Assembly (NCBI GenBank): GCA_003290165.1
Contig: QNQO01006216.1
Location: 1-64,000 of the forward strand
DNA from: Berberis thunbergii
Taxonomy: Eukaryota > Streptophyta > Magnoliopsida > Ranunculales > Berberidaceae
Length of the DNA stretch: 64,000 bases
Direction: 5' to 3'
The notes beneath the pieces were generated by a model. It ran no database searches and was not told the origin of the DNA. It was given only the letters and a program-made list of their open reading frames with translations. Position numbers and translations under genes: made by a program. Positions 46,980 to 58,772 of this stretch are shown here, piece after piece; position 1 is the stretch's first letter, and each line of letters opens with the position of its first letter.

Positions 46980-47711
46980 CTAAAACAGTCGGACTTCAAA
47001 ATAGGACTCAGAAGTGATAGTAAAGGTACCCGGGTAAACTACGGTGCCCTCTAAGTGTTCCTTTCCGCGACCTCTCTGAAGAAGATGATTTACAAGCAGC
47101 AAGAGCAAATGTACAAAAACAGTTAAAAGAACTAGCTTGGTCCATTGCCCAGACGAATCACCCTGAAAGAACGGTCCAGAAATGGCAATGTGAACCAAGC
47201 GACAAATCATAGACATGTTCAATCCAGCATCTGACCTCCCGAAGGAGGTAGAATATGACAAATAAGGGTGTTCACAAGCAACAAGACAGTTGAGGTCTCA
47301 CATCGCTGCCAAGCGGGGACACTTCTCCCATTTGCGATACTCGAGGTGACTCAGATATACCACCCCCGGAAGCAAAAATGCATTTGCCAACGCTCCGATC
47401 AACCATAAACTAGCTGTAGGGACTGTCTCCCAATAGACTGGATGGCACAAGGCACAACCGAAGCACCAACGAATAAATGACAGACTCATTTCTCGATAGA
47501 AAGTTTGTAACTCTTTTTCGAAATACGAGAAAAAATTACAAGGTCTCAGCTAACAAATCGGGTGCTCACCTAGAGTAGTTGACCACGCATAATAGCAAGT
47601 CTTATCAAGACTCGTTTGTGCATATGTTAGAACATTCGAAGGCTCCGGTGGAGGAGATCTTCCTTTAGCCTTTAGAAAACCCAAAGCATATTATTTGAGT
47701 AAGAGCATATG
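46980..47711 (-). pseudogene. Short antisense ORF (aORF2) region of element C
   Basis: From ATG at 47708 the frame hits a stop at codon 6 (GAA in element B is TAA here), then continues ALGFLKAKGRSPPPEPSNVL and DKTCYYAW, matching aORF2 of B. Downstream frames 47489-47298 and 47261-46980 carry hydrophobic stretches, notably TKLVLLTVFVHLLLLLVNHL. The latter resembles the hydrophobic part at 23563-23763 of element A. It may be a multi-exon gene ending in a membrane segment; this is an inference. Confidence 0.4.
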
Positions 47712-47760
47712 AAGAGTGCACTCTGTACAAGATAATGCCTACGACGGTAAAGGAACGCCA

Positions 47761-47767
47761 TTATATA
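47761..47767 (-). promoter_or_regulatory. Putative TATA box of aORF2 in element C
   Basis: TATATAATGG on the minus strand, 52 bp before the ATG. The sequence from ggtgagccactatg to gtaggcattat lines up with 17305-17355 of element B. Confidence 0.55.
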
Positions 47768-48419
47768 GACATAGTGGCTCACCAACCAGGCTCATCAGCA
47801 TCAAACATCAACATTGAATATCCTATGGGAGACGAAGAGGCAACGATTCACAAGGAAACAACACAGTTCCACAATTCAATCAATTAATGATGTTGCACAC
47901 AAGCCCATTAATTGAGGGGGCGTAACCGATACTCTACCTATCACAATCTACATCATACGTGTGTCACCATGCAATATACGTTGTACACGTGACACCATAA
48001 TCCTGCAACAGGACCCATCTTTTCATTGGCTCGACCCACTATCCGAGCGGCACTCTACAACATGCGCTGACGCAAGAAGTAGATGCCCAAGTCACTTTTG
48101 ACACATGGAGCACACCTACATATCACCAACTGATTTAAGGTACATCCTTTTTAAAGAAAGTAACTTTCATTGAAATTAGTGAAATTAATCCGCACAATGC
48201 AATCCATCCATGGAAGTAGGTTCGCAAGCCCGTAACAGGCAGAGCCCCAAACTAGCCAAGCAAGCTTAGTCAGTTTCAACTAATGATGACAATTTCTGGT
48301 TCACCCGACCCCTAGTTCACCGCGCCCGAATGCCGATGGCTTAGAAAGTAGGAGTTTAATCAGCGTTCTTATGCCTGGTGACGACGAATCGCCAGGGATC
48401 ATCGCCTCCTTCAAGGATG

Positions 48420-49130
48420 ATGGTCGTCGAAATCGATCAGGTAAGCCTAGTTAGTGATGACTGACGATGACAGCTTCCGATCAACTCCCAAACCTATAGC
48501 CTGCTCCACGCGGGTGTAGATGGTTTTGAAGGTGGGAACCGAGTCCATTTTGATTGATGTCGATGGCTCGCCACGGAACCACTGCTCTTTTACAGACCAT
48601 AGTTGCGGAATTTCCAACTCCCAGACTTGTAGTCGGCTCCGTGCAGGTGTAGATGGTTTGAGAGGTAGGAGCCTAGTCAATCCCAACTGATGATGATGGC
48701 TTGCCACGGAACCATTGCTCTTCTACAGACCATGGTCACCGAAACTCCCAAATCTGTTGCCCACACGGGTGTAGATGATTTGGAAGGTGGGAGCCTGGTC
48801 AGATCCAACTAACAGTTTGCCACAGGATCACTACTCTTCTATAGATTATGGTTGATGAACCTTTTCACCCCACACCTATACCCCACTCCGTGCAGGTATA
48901 AATGGCTTGGAAGGTGGGAGCCTAGTCAGTTCTGACTGCTGTCGACGACTTGCCACGGGATCACTGCTTTTTTACAGACCATGATCGCCAAATTGTCTCA
49001 TCCCAAACATGTAGCCCGCTTCATGTAAGTGCAGATGGTTTGGAAGGTGAGAGCCCAGTCAGCCTCGACTGTCGTCAACGGCTCACCACTAGACCATTGC
49101 TCTTTCTCAGGACAACGATTGCCAAATCTG
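48420..49130 (+). repeat. Internal tandem repeat of element C, about six ~130-bp units
   Basis: The phrase ggaaggtgggagcc recurs at about 48531, 48662, 48782, 48912 and 49043, with gccacggaaccactgctctt between. In inverse orientation these are the same family as the repeats of element B (gggaaccaccttcc core and gtggcaagcc). Confidence 0.8.
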
Positions 49131-49703
49131 GTTACAGCTCAACCAGTGTCTTCACACCCACAAATGTTATCATACCATTATTAGCAATGGCCACTTGAGC
49201 CGACTAAAAAACCAACCCGCTAAGCGCGGACGAATGATGCACAGGAATCCAGCCCAAGCTTAGGAAACTTGACTCGGGCCAAGCGTTCTTGCCCAACTAC
49301 AGATGACAACGCACATGCTCGACTACAACAGTTCACTCATGCCAAAGACCGCAACCGACGGTAACTTGAGCATGCAACGGCTTACCCCAAGGATGACCTG
49401 CAGCCTGGGTAGAGTAACTCGCTACCAAACCATCCGCAAAATGTTCACTATTGAATGTAACCACGCGATAGCAACTCTGAGACCTCACGAAAAAACAGGT
49501 CAGAATCATTCGTGACATAAACAGTCGAACTCTCAACTCCTAATAGACCACTCAGCTCCTTATAAATTCGACAAGACCTACATCAAAATAAAATGAAAAG
49601 GCAAAATGGAAAGTGTGCAACAGGGACACTGAACAGAATACGGGTACAAAACATATTTAAAAGAAACCTGTTTTTATTAACAGCTGAAATGAAAGGTACA
49701 TAT

Positions 49704-52060
49704 TTACTCATCATTGGGAGGAGGTACGATTACAGGAAAACTAAGCTTAACAGGAGAAGAATCAGGAGTTGCATCCGTGCGTGCCTCAACTTGAACGTCA
49801 TGATCTAGATCGCCCTCTTCCTCTGACAACTCAAAGATCATTCCGAAGTCTGCAAAATACCCTTTTTGTAATAAGCAAGGTCCCATTCCAGATGCTCTTT
49901 TTTTTTCATCAGCACCAACAGTTCTAATCTCCCATGCATGATCCTGTGGAATTCGCATGTGCCTTGTGCCTTGAATAGCCATTCCTCGTGCGCATTTACT
50001 TCGGCAAGTTCATGCTCCAACAACTCTAGTTTGCCTATCAACGCATTAGTATGAGATTGCTCAGTAATCAGACTACTTATAACTACACTAAGTTCATGTT
50101 GTTCCAGGAGAAGTTGATCCCCAGCTTTCCTTGCTTTTCGAGCGTTGAATTCCACATCGGCCTCTAACTGCTGTCGCTGGACAACCCACTTGGATTTTTC
50201 CTGGTATTCTCCTCAACTAGATACTACAACTCGGAGTGCACCTTAGCCACAACTTCCTGCAACTTCTAGATCACGAAAGACTGGGTTCAACTATTCTCTG
50301 AATCTGTCCCTTGCAGACACTGCCTCTGCTAAATCAGACTCAGGGACTTCCAAACAAATCCTTTGAGTCTCAGCTTTAGTGGCTGACTGTTCTGGCCTAT
50401 TCTCTTCAATCTTCTTTTTGAGCAATTCAATCTCAAAGTGTGCATCAAAATACGACTTCTGCAATTCAATCTCAACTTCCGTCCCAGCGGTGGACACTTG
50501 GCTCAAATGAGACATCCCCAACATAGGATGTTTGCCCCTAATCCATTCGCTCTTCCAATGCATCCCCTCGAGCTTCGGAGCACAATTTGCCAGCCAACTG
50601 TAACGTTTACTTATATGCCTCCTCAAAGCATAATCAATGTCAATCTCCTAATGTCAGATCTAGTTGCTCATTTTCATTATGTTCGGAGCAAAAAAACTCA
50701 TCAGCATGTCCGAATGTAGTTCTCCCAGATGAGAAATTATGCCAGCACCACCCTTTGCAGTCTCCACCACACTAGCATCCGACCATTTGTTGCGAGCCAA
50801 CTCAGTGTACTTCGAAGGGAGAGAAGGAAACAAATTCTCTAGCGGACCCTTCATTACCTTGGTATACGACCTGGAGCAAGATGGAGGGCAATGCAAAGTG
50901 CAAAAAGAATGGTCCAGGCTACAAGGTTGCTATTAGACGATTCACCAGCAGGACGACTGACCTTTGGGACCATAGGTAAATCTTCATCAAAACCTTGCAA
51001 AACAGGTCTACAAAACATCCAGCATCAGCTTCTTATTCAAAGCTTCAACCTGCTCGGTACTCAACTGCTAGGTATCATCAACCCCTATTAACCGCGGGCG
51101 GTCCTTCTCCAAACCAGATGTTACAACCTCTGCCTTTGCGGGAAAGTCAGAATCATGTTCCTCCCTCAATGGAGTGGGCCATTTGGAAGTCGGCTCGGCC
51201 CCAATGCGAGACATCTTCGAGACGATGAAGGAGGCAAGCGTCTCATAAGACCCTTCTACATCTGGCAGGGTGGGAGCCTTAACTTTAGAGGCCTTCCTCT
51301 TCTTGGAAGGGGCTCCAACTTTGGACTTAAACTTTGGCGTTTTGAAGAGAGTGGGAGCATGCCAATGGCCCACAAACTATTACTTCCTCCATACTCATTT
51401 TTGGCATGACACGAAATGCCTCCAAAACAGCCTCCTCCTCTGGAAAAAGAAGAGTAGTGGGGAACTTCCCTACAAAGAACACACGCAACAATCATCATAC
51501 AATCACCACAACGAGATCAAATGGCAAAACTATACTTACGGAGTGGCTTGAACTCCCACTCAAGCAGACGACCATTGAACTTGAAGTACTTCGAATTCAA
51601 AGTAGCCAGGAAGCAAAATTTCTGCCAAAATTTAAAGTCATCCGGCAGTTTCCTGAAGCAAGCTGGTGACGTCATCTTGCACACAACATGGTCATTCAGC
51701 CGAGGATAAGTTAGTAATTGAATCACCCTTAGAGTCACGCAGACACTAGCATCATTTGCCCTGATCAATATAAGAAAATAGTCCTATACCCATTCGGTAC
51801 CAACTGGGTAGGAGGGATTCCAAGAAATTTTAGAAAGCCCCAGATCTCATCAAGCACGGGAAAATGGACACCAGTTTGAACCATTCCGTGGTGCAAACAA
51901 AAAATCCTTCCAAAGAAAACATCAGCATCTGATCATCATTCAATGTGTAGAGTGGCAGGTCTTCAGTGATCCCATATGTCTTCCGAATCTTAGCCAGGCT
52001 CAATTCGGAAAACCTATCTTCAAATAACTAGAGGCCCTTCGCAAGAAGCTCATCTTAATT
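49704..52060 (-). pseudogene. Long antisense ORF (aORF1) of element C, one intron, C-terminal coiled coil
   Basis: Homologue of aORF1 in element B. Near 52045 it reads LAKGL then LFEDRFSELSLAKIRKTYG and EDLPLYTL. Exon 1 ends KLPDDFKFWQKFCFLATLNS and KPLR at 51540. A 70-bp intron (51539-51470) and exon 2 from 51469 (KFPTT) follow. Later frames give HISKRYSWLANCAPKLE, MGMSHLSQVSTAGTEVEIEL, then a coiled coil (50160-49838) with HGRLELLVLMKKKEHLEWDL. The end is at 49704. A stop within the first codons and several frameshifts break it. The match to B across the whole length, including low-complexity linkers, shows it is a real conserved antisense gene of this family. Confidence 0.75.
51470..51539 (-). 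other. Spliceable intron in aORF1 of element C
   Basis: GTAAGTATAG donor and TTCTTTGTAG acceptor on the minus strand, 70 bp, phase 1, same codon as the intron at 13532-13609. Confidence 0.8.
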
Positions 52061-52159
52061 AATGGAGCGCGCCGCTCAAGTAACGGTTTGGACTCAATCA
52101 TCATGAGCGACGTATCTTTTTGAGAAGTGACTTAGTGGACTTATAAGATGGCCCAATAA

Positions 52160-52173
52160 CTAGAGGGGGCAAC
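52160..52173 (+). other. Polypurine tract of element C
   Basis: ctagagggggcaac directly before the LTR start TGATGATACAC. Confidence 0.8.
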
Positions 52174-52850
52174 TGATGATACACTGAAACATCCTCTCTT
52201 CTACACCGTACACGTGTCATGATGATCTTAAGGAATAACAGGCCCAAACATTAGCCCAACACTGATCCAGCCCAAGCGGTTTCAAGCCCACACAACGCAG
52301 TCTGCCAGACGTACTCGAATTACTACAGCCTGCTAGGCCGACACGTCTCACAACCATCCCCAATACCCGTAAGACCTATTAAGGCAAGTATCTCGGGGAT
52401 CAACTTTGGACATGCAAGCCAGCAACACCTTGTTTCTAACTACGAAGCAAATACCAGAGTATACGCCGTACATGAAAACTTTCATCTATAGACAACATTC
52501 CAATGGGAACTGTCTCCAACGTATCTCGGAGCACAAGTCTAACAAGGAAACTTCCCTCCACAACACAACTCCTAATTAAAGAAGGATTTCCATGAAGGTT
52601 TCCTTCCCTAAACTACATCACCAATGGCTTGGTCGAACCAGGACTCTAGCACTATAAATAAGACATGAGGTTGATAAACAAATGTACGCTACAAATTCCA
52701 TGTTTAAAACATTAAGCCTTCCTCGAATCCTTCTTTGACTTTAGCATCAGAGTGTCATTGGCCACCACAAAGGTATTCAGTGGCTCACGTGTGTTCTTTG
52801 TGTAGGTCAGCAAATCAAGGTCAAGCAGGGAGCGAAAATCGATTGCATCA
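52174..52850 (+). repeat. 3' LTR of element C
   Basis: 677 bp, TGATGATACACTG to GATTGCATCA. Same length as the 5' LTR within 2 bp. Followed by an A/AAC/AAT-rich stretch. Confidence 0.88.
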
Positions 52851-55800
52851 ATAAAAATAACAACAACAACAAAAATAATAATAATAATAATAATTAAGAT
52901 ATTACAAAACTAATAATTTTGTATATATTTATGAATATCAAAGTTAATATATGCAACTACAACGCAAATTTCCTTTGGTTCCATCTCAAAGTATTTATGT
53001 TAGTCAATTAAAGGTAATTTAAATGACAATTTAATTTGTAAAAATCAATAAACACTCTTAGAGCGCTTCGAGGGTTCATTTGTCATAGAAACACGATATT
53101 CCTAGCTACCAGGTTTTCCCTAGATGAGACTATCATAGCGTCATTGTCTGTAATTTTCATCCTTAGGCACCACATGACAGACGAGGTGATTGTCTACATA
53201 ACACATGTTGTTAGTAGCATTTACAATAAGACTAATAGTACGTGCATATAATTTATGAATTTTTTCAAAGTTTTAAAATTTATTAAATAGTGCACTTTCT
53301 TAAACTAAGAGATCAACACATGCATGTCCTTTAATTATGAATGATAGTTGACACAATGAAAAAGTTGTTTAACTTCAATGTCGTTTCAATTGTCGCATAT
53401 GTCGCAGACTGTATTATAGATGAAAGTGTCACACAATATAACCTTGTTTTAATTGAATTTTATGTAATACGTTGTTTATATAACACCATGACAGTGTTGA
53501 CCTAATAAAATTTTGGGCCTAGGCGATAGTAGAAGACGGGGCCCATATTGCAAAGGGATTAGAAAATTAATAATTTCGTACATAATTTTGTATGTATATA
53601 TGAACATCATAATTTAATGTGTGAACCTACAATGCAAATTGCTTTTGGATTTTAGTTCTTTAAAAGTAATTTACATGATAATTTAATTTGTATGGATCCA
53701 TGGATACTCTTTGAGCGCTCTGAGGGTTCATTTGTCATAGAGATATGATAATCCAAGCTACTAGGTTTTCCCTAACTAAGATTATCATAGCGTTGTTGTC
53801 TATGATTCTCATATGTAGGCACCAAATGACAGACGATGTGATTGTCTACATAGCATATGTTAATAGCATTTACGATGAGTCTAATGGTACGTACATTTAA
53901 TTTATGATTTTTTCAAAGTTTTAAAATTTATTAAATAGTGTACTTTTTTAAATAAGAGATCAATATATGTATATCTTTTAATTATGAATGGCAGTTGGTA
54001 CAATGAAGAAGTTACTCAACTTCAATGTCGGGTCGATTGTCACACATGTCGTAGGTTGGATTATAAATAAGGCATGGAATGCATTATAAACTTATTTTAT
54101 TATGAAATTTTTTTTATTTATGATTTTATGTAATATGTTGTTTATATGACACCATGACAGTGTTGACTTAATAAAAGTTGGGGCCTAGGCGATAGTCGAC
54201 TACGTGGCTCATATCTCAAAAGGATTAGAAAACTAATAGTTTCATATAAATTTATGAATGTTATAATGTAATGTGTGCAACTACAATGCAAATTGTCTTT
54301 CGATCCATCTCCAGGTATTTATGTTAGTCATTTAAAGGTAATTACATGATACTTTAATTTGTAGGGGTCGTTGACCAATCTTATAGCGCTCCGACTTCAT
54401 CTGTCACAAAGACACGATAGTCTTAGTGATCACGTTTTCCCTGACTAGGACTACCATAGCGTCGTTATCTCCAATCCTTAAGTACCACGTGACAAACGAT
54501 GTGATTGTCTACATAGCACATGTTGTTACTAGCTTTTGCGATGAGACTGATGGTAGGTAAATTTAATTTATGATTTCTCAAAATCTTAAAATTTATTAAA
54601 TAATTCAATTCCTTAAACTAAGAGATCAATATTTGTATATCTTTTCATTATGAATGACACTTGGTATAATGAAGAAGTTGCTCAATTTCAATGTCGGGTC
54701 GATTACAGCAAATGTCGTAGGCTGGATTATAGATGAGGCGTGTCACGCAATAATCTTAATTTATTATTAGAATGTTTTTTATTTAAGTGATTATTATGTA
54801 ATATGTTGTTTATATGAGACCATGTTAGTGCCAACCCAATAAAAGTTTGGGCCTAAGCGATAGTCGACTACGAGACCCATATCTCAAAGGGATTAGAAAA
54901 CTAATAATTTCGTATATAATTCTGTATATATTTATGAATATCAGATGTAATATGTGTAACAATAATGCAAATTGCCTTTGAATTTCATCTGTCATAGAGA
55001 TCCACAAACATTCTTATAGTGTTTCGAGGGTTCATTTGTCATAGAGACACGATAGTCCTAACTTTTAGGTTTCCCTTAATAGTGTCGTTGTCTATATTTC
55101 TCAACCTTAGGTACCACATGACAGACGATGTAATTATCTACATAGCATATGTTGTTACTAACATTTATGATGAGACTGATGGTACATACATTTAATTTAT
55201 GATTTTTTCAAATTTTTAAAATTTATTAAATAGTATACTTAAACTAAGATATCAATATATGTATATCTTTTAATTATGAATGATAGTTGATACAATGAAC
55301 AATTGCTCAACTTCAAGGCCGTCTCGATTGCCACACATGTCTTAGGTTGTAATATAGATAAGGTTTGTCACGCAATATAACCAAATTTTATTTAAGTGAA
55401 TTTTATGTAATATGTTGTTAATATGACATTATGATAGTGCTGACCTAATAAAATTTGGGGCCTAGGCGACAGTCGACTACGGGGCCCATATCTCAAAGAG
55501 ATTAGAAAATTAATAATTTCGTATATAATTCTATATATATACTCATAGTTTAATGTCTGCAACTACAATGCAAATTGCGTTTGGATTTCAGTCCTTTAAA
55601 GGTAATTTACATAATAATTTAATTTGTAGGGATCTATGTACACTCTTAGAGCACTCCGATGATTCATTTGTCATAGAGACACGATAGTCCTAGCTATCAG
55701 GTTTTCCTTGACTGGGACTATCATATCCTCATTGTCTATGATTTCCATCATTATGAACCAAATGAAAGACGATGTGATTGTCTACATAGCAGATGTTACT

Positions 55801-56100
55801 AGCATTTACGCTAGGTCTGATGCTACGTATATTTAATTTATGGTTTTTTAAAAGTTTAAAATTTATTAAATAGTGTATTTTCTTGAAATAAAAGATCAAA
55901 ATATGTATATCTTTTAATTATGAGTGACAGTTGGTAAAATGAAGTTGCTCAATTTCAATGTCGTGTCGATTACCTCATATGCCATAGGCTGGATTATAGA
56001 TGAGGCGTGTCATCCAATATGACCTTATTTTATTAAAAGTTTTTGCTTTAAGTGATTTTTAAGGAATTTTTTTATATGACACCAAGACAGTGAAAATTGG

Positions 56101-56465
56101 GGCTTGAGTGAATTTCATCAATGATACGATCTTTTTAATGACAAAAATTGCACGTTCAGTACATAAGCAAAGCATCCTTTCTTCTTATAACGTATTGATT
56201 TGATGCCATACGCGGGACCACCACCAAATAGCACGTTGTTGCTAAAACAAAACCCTGTATTTCTTCTAGAAAATTTTCTAATTATTTGAGAGCAACTAGA
56301 AAGATATTCATTAACCATAAATAATTCAATTCAGATGGAGGATATACCCATCTAGAAGTTTTTGTAACTCAATCATGTATGATTGAATTATAAAAAATAT
56401 TTTTTTCATCTGTCTGTAACTCACTAAGGGCTCGGGAAACAAAGCGAAGATGTGTATGAACGATA
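56101..56465 (+). repeat. Long-variant segment of the macrosatellite
   Basis: A ~370-bp segment from gagtgaatttcatcaatgat to gatgtgtatgaacg occurs only in some units; further copies lie at about 57955-58320, 59650-60025 and 63015-63390. It contains cgtattgatttgacgccata and gggaccaccaccaaatagc. It may be an ancestral insertion later amplified with the array. Confidence 0.75.
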
Positions 56466-56742
56466 TGTCGGGCCCATATATCAAAGGGATTAGAAAACTA
56501 ATTATTTTGTATATACTTTTGTATATTTTTACAAATATTATAATGTAATGTGTGCAGCTACCATGGAAAATTCCTTTGGATTTCATCTCCAAGTATTTTT
56601 GTTAATCTTTTAAAGGTAATCTACATGATAATTTTATTTGTAGGGATCCATGGACACTCTTAGAATGCTCCAGGGATTCATTTGTCATATAGACACGATA
56701 GTCCTAGCAATAAGGTTTTCCGTGACTGGGATTATCATAGCG

Positions 56743-56920
56743 CAAAAATGCTAGGAAACCAGGTTTCAGTAACTATGTTTTGCAATCAGAGTGATGTGGC
56801 GTGATCTTGAGCGAATGATGAAATCTCCAAAATGATTATGTGCTTCTTGAGGTTGTAAAAAACCTCCTCTAATGATGCCATGTCATCCTAGTTGCAAAAC
56901 CTGGTTCTCTAGCCTCACTC
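56743..56920. mobile_element. 178-bp MITE-like insertion in the macrosatellite, copy 1
   Basis: Ends share an imperfect inverted repeat (gctaggaaaccaggttt and aaacctggttctctagc). Flanked by atcatagcg and atcgtagca, a 9-bp direct repeat with two mismatches; uninserted units have one copy (atcatagcg then tcgttgtct). A 9-bp duplication suggests a Mutator-like MITE. Confidence 0.65.
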
Positions 56921-58594
56921 ATCGTAGCATCATTGTCTATAATTCTCATCCTTAAGAAACACATGACAGACAATGTGATTATCTACATAGCATATGTTGT
57001 TACTAACATTTATGATGAGACTGATGGTACATACATTTAATTTATGATTTTTTCAAAGTTTTAAAATTTATTAAATAGTATACTTAAACTAAGATATCAA
57101 TATATGTATATCTTTTAATTATGAATGATATTTGATACAATGAACAATTGATCAACTTCAAGGCCGTTTCGATTGCCACACATGTCTTAGGTTGTAATAT
57201 AGATAAGGTTTGTCACGCAATATAACCAAATTTTATTTAAGTGAATTTTATGTAATATGTTGTTAATATGACATTATGATAGTGCTGATCTAATAAAATT
57301 TGGGGCCTAGGCGACAGTCAACTACGGGGCCCATATCTTAAAGAGATTAGAAAATTAATAATTTCGTATATAATTATATATATATATATATATACTCATA
57401 GTTTAGTGTCTGCAACAACAATGCAAATTGCGTTTGGATTTCAGTCCTTTAAAGGTAATTTACATAATAATTTAATTTGTAGGGATCTATGTACACTCTT
57501 AGAGCACTCCGATGATTCATTTGTCATAGAGACACGATAGTCCTAGCTATCAGGTTTTCCTTGACTGGGACTATCATATCCTCATTGTCTATGATTTCCA
57601 TCATTATGAACCAAATGAAAGACGATATGATTGTCTACATAGCAGATGTTACTAGCATTTACGCTAGGTCTGATGCTACGTATATTTAACTTATGGTTTT
57701 TTAAAAGTTTAAAATTTATTAAATAGTGTATTTTCTTGAAATAAAAGATCAAAATATGTATATCTTTTAATTATGAGTAACAGTTGGTAAAATGAAGTTG
57801 TTCAATTTCAATGTCATGTCGATTGCCTCATATGCCATAGGCTGGATTATGGATGAGGCGTGTCACCCAATATGACCTTATTTTATTAAAAGTTTTTGTT
57901 TTAAGTGATTTTTAAGGAATTTTTTTATATGACACCAAGACAGTGAAAATTGGGGCTTGAGTGAATTTCATCAATGATACGATCTTTTTAATGACAAAAA
58001 TTGCACGTTCAGTACATAAGCAAAGCATCCTTTCTTCTTATAACGTATTGATTTGACGCCATACGCGGGACCACCACCATATAGCACGTTGTTGCTAAAA
58101 ACAGAACCCTGTATTTCTTCTAGAAAATTTTCTAATTATTTGAGAGCAACTAGAAAGATATTCATTAACCATAAATAATTCAATTCAAATGGAGGATATA
58201 CCCATCTAGAAGTTTTTGTAACTCAATCATGTATGATTGAATTATCAAAAATATTTTTTTCATCTGTCTGTGACTCACTAAGGGCTCGGGAAACAAAGAG
58301 AAGATGTGTATGAACGATATGTCGGGCCCATATATCAAAGGGATTAGAAAACTAATTATTTTGTATATACTTTTGTATATTTTACGAATATTATAATGTA
58401 ATGTGTGCAGCTACCATGCAAATTGCCTTTGGATTTCATCTCCAAGTATTTTTGTTAATCTTTTAAAGGTAATCTACATGATAATTTAATTTGTAGGGAT
58501 CCATGGACACTCTTAGAATGCTCCGGGGATTCATTTGTCATATAGACACGATAGTCCTAGCAATAAGGTTTTCGTGACTGGGATTATCATAGCG

Positions 58595-58772
58595 CAAAAA
58601 TGCTAGGAAACCAGGTTTCAACAACTATGTTTTGCAATCAGAGTGATGTGGCGTGATCTTGAGCGAATGATGAAATCTCCAAAATGTTTATGTGCTTCTT
58701 GAGGTTGTAAAAAACCTCCTCTAATGATGCCATGTCAACCTAGTTGCAAAACCTGGTTCTCTAGCCTCACTC
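58595..58772. mobile_element. 178-bp MITE-like insertion in the macrosatellite, copy 2
   Basis: Same length and flanks as 56743-56920. It arose by duplication of the satellite block rather than by a second insertion, since the site and surrounding sequence are the same. Confidence 0.65.

Noticed and set aside
56118..56592. Short ORFs in the satellite (also 59611-59805, 61304-61495, 63307-63790)
   Set aside because: They recur only as part of the repeat, in changing frames and lengths; no sign of coding.
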